Source: Klebsormidium nitens
Taxonomy: Eukaryota > Streptophyta > Klebsormidiophyceae > Klebsormidiales > Klebsormidiaceae
Reading direction: 5' to 3'
Assembly: GCA_000708835.1 (NCBI GenBank)
Contig: DF237613.1
Coordinates: 1-45,653, forward strand
DNA length: 45,653 bases
Shown: positions 44,004-45,653 of the stretch, one piece after another
Numbering within the stretch: the first letter of the stretch is position 1
Layout: each line of letters begins with the position of its first letter
Made by a program: the position numbers and the translations under genes
Notes under the pieces: generated by a model
Told to the model about the DNA's origin: nothing
The model's database searches: none
Seen by the model: the letters and a program-made list of their open reading frames with translations, nothing else

Positions 44004-45653
44004 GAGCTTGACAGTTATTTTCATTCTTTTTAATAAGGCTGACCTATGGACCAGATATGCAACGCGGATCTCGATGGAGAATGAGAAATAGGCGGCTGGG
44101 TGCAGCAGCTGGGATGCATGACGTTGTAACAACGCCCTTCTGGCACCTATGAAATCTCGTTGATCGGCGCAAGATACATGTCCGGCTGTTGTTCAAAGAG
44201 TTACAGCATATGTCCCTTTTCAGCTAGGTTATATCAAGTGGCTTCGGGCAGATTCATGATTTCGCGCATGTTAGCTATCCGTCAATCTAGCTGACCGCTC
44301 CATGATTACATATCCAAATCTCGGCCTGCATGTCGATCCATGCGCAAACTTTTAGTACGTACCGAGCGGCTGCAGTACGTTGTCAGAACAACATACTCTT
44401 CTTCTACCGATATTAAAATCTGAAGGAAGCATGCGCCGAACCGTCAGGCTCGTGCGTACTCATGCATCTGGCTTTCTTAACGATCACATGGGCCCCGACA
44501 ATCCTTTCGGACTACTGCTACCGCATGCAATTATAAGATATCAATTTTGATAGCCAGGATTTTCCATACCTTAACAAAAACCTGCCGGATCCAATGTTCT
44601 CGAAGTTCACCGGTAAATGTCACATGCTTTGATGGGGCCCGATTCCTTTTCAGAGGCTCTGGTATTGAGAGCGTCGAACCTGACACCAGTCGTGAAAGAC
44701 CTACGGAATAGGTACTTTGAATACTTTCAGTGTTAGGGTATCGTCATTTTGTAACTGGTACCCCCCCATTCATAAATCGACCCTTTTTTTCTCGAAGCCA
44801 CCTTACCAGGACCCCCTGGTGGCCCTTTCGGGCCACCAAGCCACAAGTCTCCCCCGCCCCCTGGCTTATTGGCTACAGAAACTCCTTGGGCCCCGGAGCC
44901 CAGATTTTTGCTGCGAATATTTGGATTTTTCTGCAAATTTGGATTTTGACAAAATCAAGACCTGATTTATGAGGTGTCTACTGTTAAGAGCACTTTCTGT
45001 GCATTCTGCTCAGGAACGGCTTATAACAGGCATACATTTTGGTCGTACTGCTGGTTCTACAGGTGCGAATATGTATGTTTATGTGGGTTACTTTGTGACC
45101 AATCCAGCTCCTGGCCGGCCTAGTTGGGCCTTCCGCCCAAGCCCCAAGCCTCCCCCCCCTCCGCCCAGGAGAATGGTTATTCCCCTAACCACCCCCCCTG
45201 GATGGCTTCAGCCCATCAGTCAGGCCTCTAACGGGTACCCCCTAAATATGAATGGGGGGGTACCAGGTACAAAACTAATCTACGATGTGATACTGAACTT
45301 CGCTCATAGATTGCCGGCGACCAAGGTTGCCGGAAGCGTTGATCTAAGTACCGATCTCATGTACCGGGAAGTTTGAACCAGCTTTTGAAGGTAGTACAGT
45401 GGTCGGTTAGCTTGATAGGTCAGCCGGGATGGTCGACCGGGTCAACGCGACTTATAACCTTGAAATTCCAAAATCAGTCCAATTCTACATTCGGCTTGTT
45501 GCCCCGAGTATGTGGATGCGGCGACCCATTGTGTGCAATATACGGTGGCAGAGTCGCTATAACAAGCCCCCCCGAGGAGTCGTTTTCGACGGCCTTGTCA
45601 ATTGGTAGTAGATTCCGTTCGATAAAGTGCTTTACGTGCTAATCCGTCAAAAG
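44004..45653. other. 3' flank and intergenic region to the window edge
   Basis: No coding exon was recognised after the SDR stop. Except for the foldback element at 44755-45266, the sequence is unremarkable. Several 60-135-codon open frames lie over the C-rich parts of the element, but they have no known motif and biased composition. Confidence 0.55.
44755..45266. repeat. 512-bp foldback element with perfect 20-bp terminal inverted repeats
   Basis: The 20 bases 44755-44774 (CTGGTA, seven C, ATTCATA) are exactly reverse-complemented at 45247-45266. Between them lie two similar Pro-codon-like C-rich stretches (about 44809-44905 and 45105-45175), and a perfect 10-bp palindromic arm pair GGTGGCCCTT/TCGGGCCACC-like near 44818-44838. 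No transposase is encoded, so a non-autonomous foldback or MITE-like element is possible; no target-site duplication was established. Confidence 0.6.

Noticed and set aside
1-45653. CRISPR arrays, bacterial operons and tRNA/rRNA genes
   Set aside because: No regularly spaced identical repeats, Shine-Dalgarno-led gene clusters or recognisable tRNA/rRNA sequence were found by eye; the window is spliced eukaryotic DNA.

Overview
This window is intron-rich eukaryotic nuclear DNA. The gene set points to the green/streptophyte lineage: a CDKG-type kinase, a plant-type synaptotagmin-like SMP/C2 tether, a PLAC8/FW2.2-like protein, and a short-chain dehydrogenase with an apparent chloroplast leader. 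A streptophyte alga of the Klebsormidium kind would fit. That is inference from protein families and gene structure, not a database match.

Layout. (1) 2-3162, plus: 3' part of an unrecognised gene ending in a CXC-like cysteine cluster. (2) 3163-4752: intergenic, with three runs of nine G and a hexamer repeat. (3) 4753-9165, plus: SAM-dependent methyltransferase of the leucine carboxyl methyltransferase-like family, 6 exons. (4) 10582-12662, plus: MYND-finger protein whose internal joins are partly uncertain. (5) 13894-26472, minus: a 17-exon, 1286-residue membrane tether with SMP and C2 domains and a long new-looking N-terminal region. (6) 27178-29371, plus: PLAC8 protein, 4 exons. (7) 30419-38812, minus: CDKG/CDK11-like kinase, 9 exons, 909 residues. 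(8) 39490-44003, plus: plastid-targeted SDR oxidoreductase, 8 exons, 448 residues. (9) 44004-45653: intergenic, with a 512-bp element bounded by a perfect 20-bp inverted repeat. All exon models were built by hand from GT/AG sites and reading-frame phase. For genes 3 and 5-8 every phase closes exactly, which supports them strongly.

The genes show no shared pathway; they are ordinary neighbours in convergent and divergent arrangements.

The most striking signal lies in the introns. In five genes (six introns), decayed tandem copies of an exon edge sit beside the functional exon. They are almost always copies of the 3' splice acceptor plus the first 20-100 bases of the exon. The copy nearest the exon is the best preserved, often keeps its AG acceptor and the coding frame, and runs into a stop before the real acceptor. 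Within the tether gene, a related duplication spanning an intron appears to have produced coding sequence: two matching Gly/Ala-rich hydrophobic modules, each crossing an exon junction. Recurrent acceptor-side duplication, possibly giving decoy or poison acceptors, is the main undescribed phenomenon proposed here.
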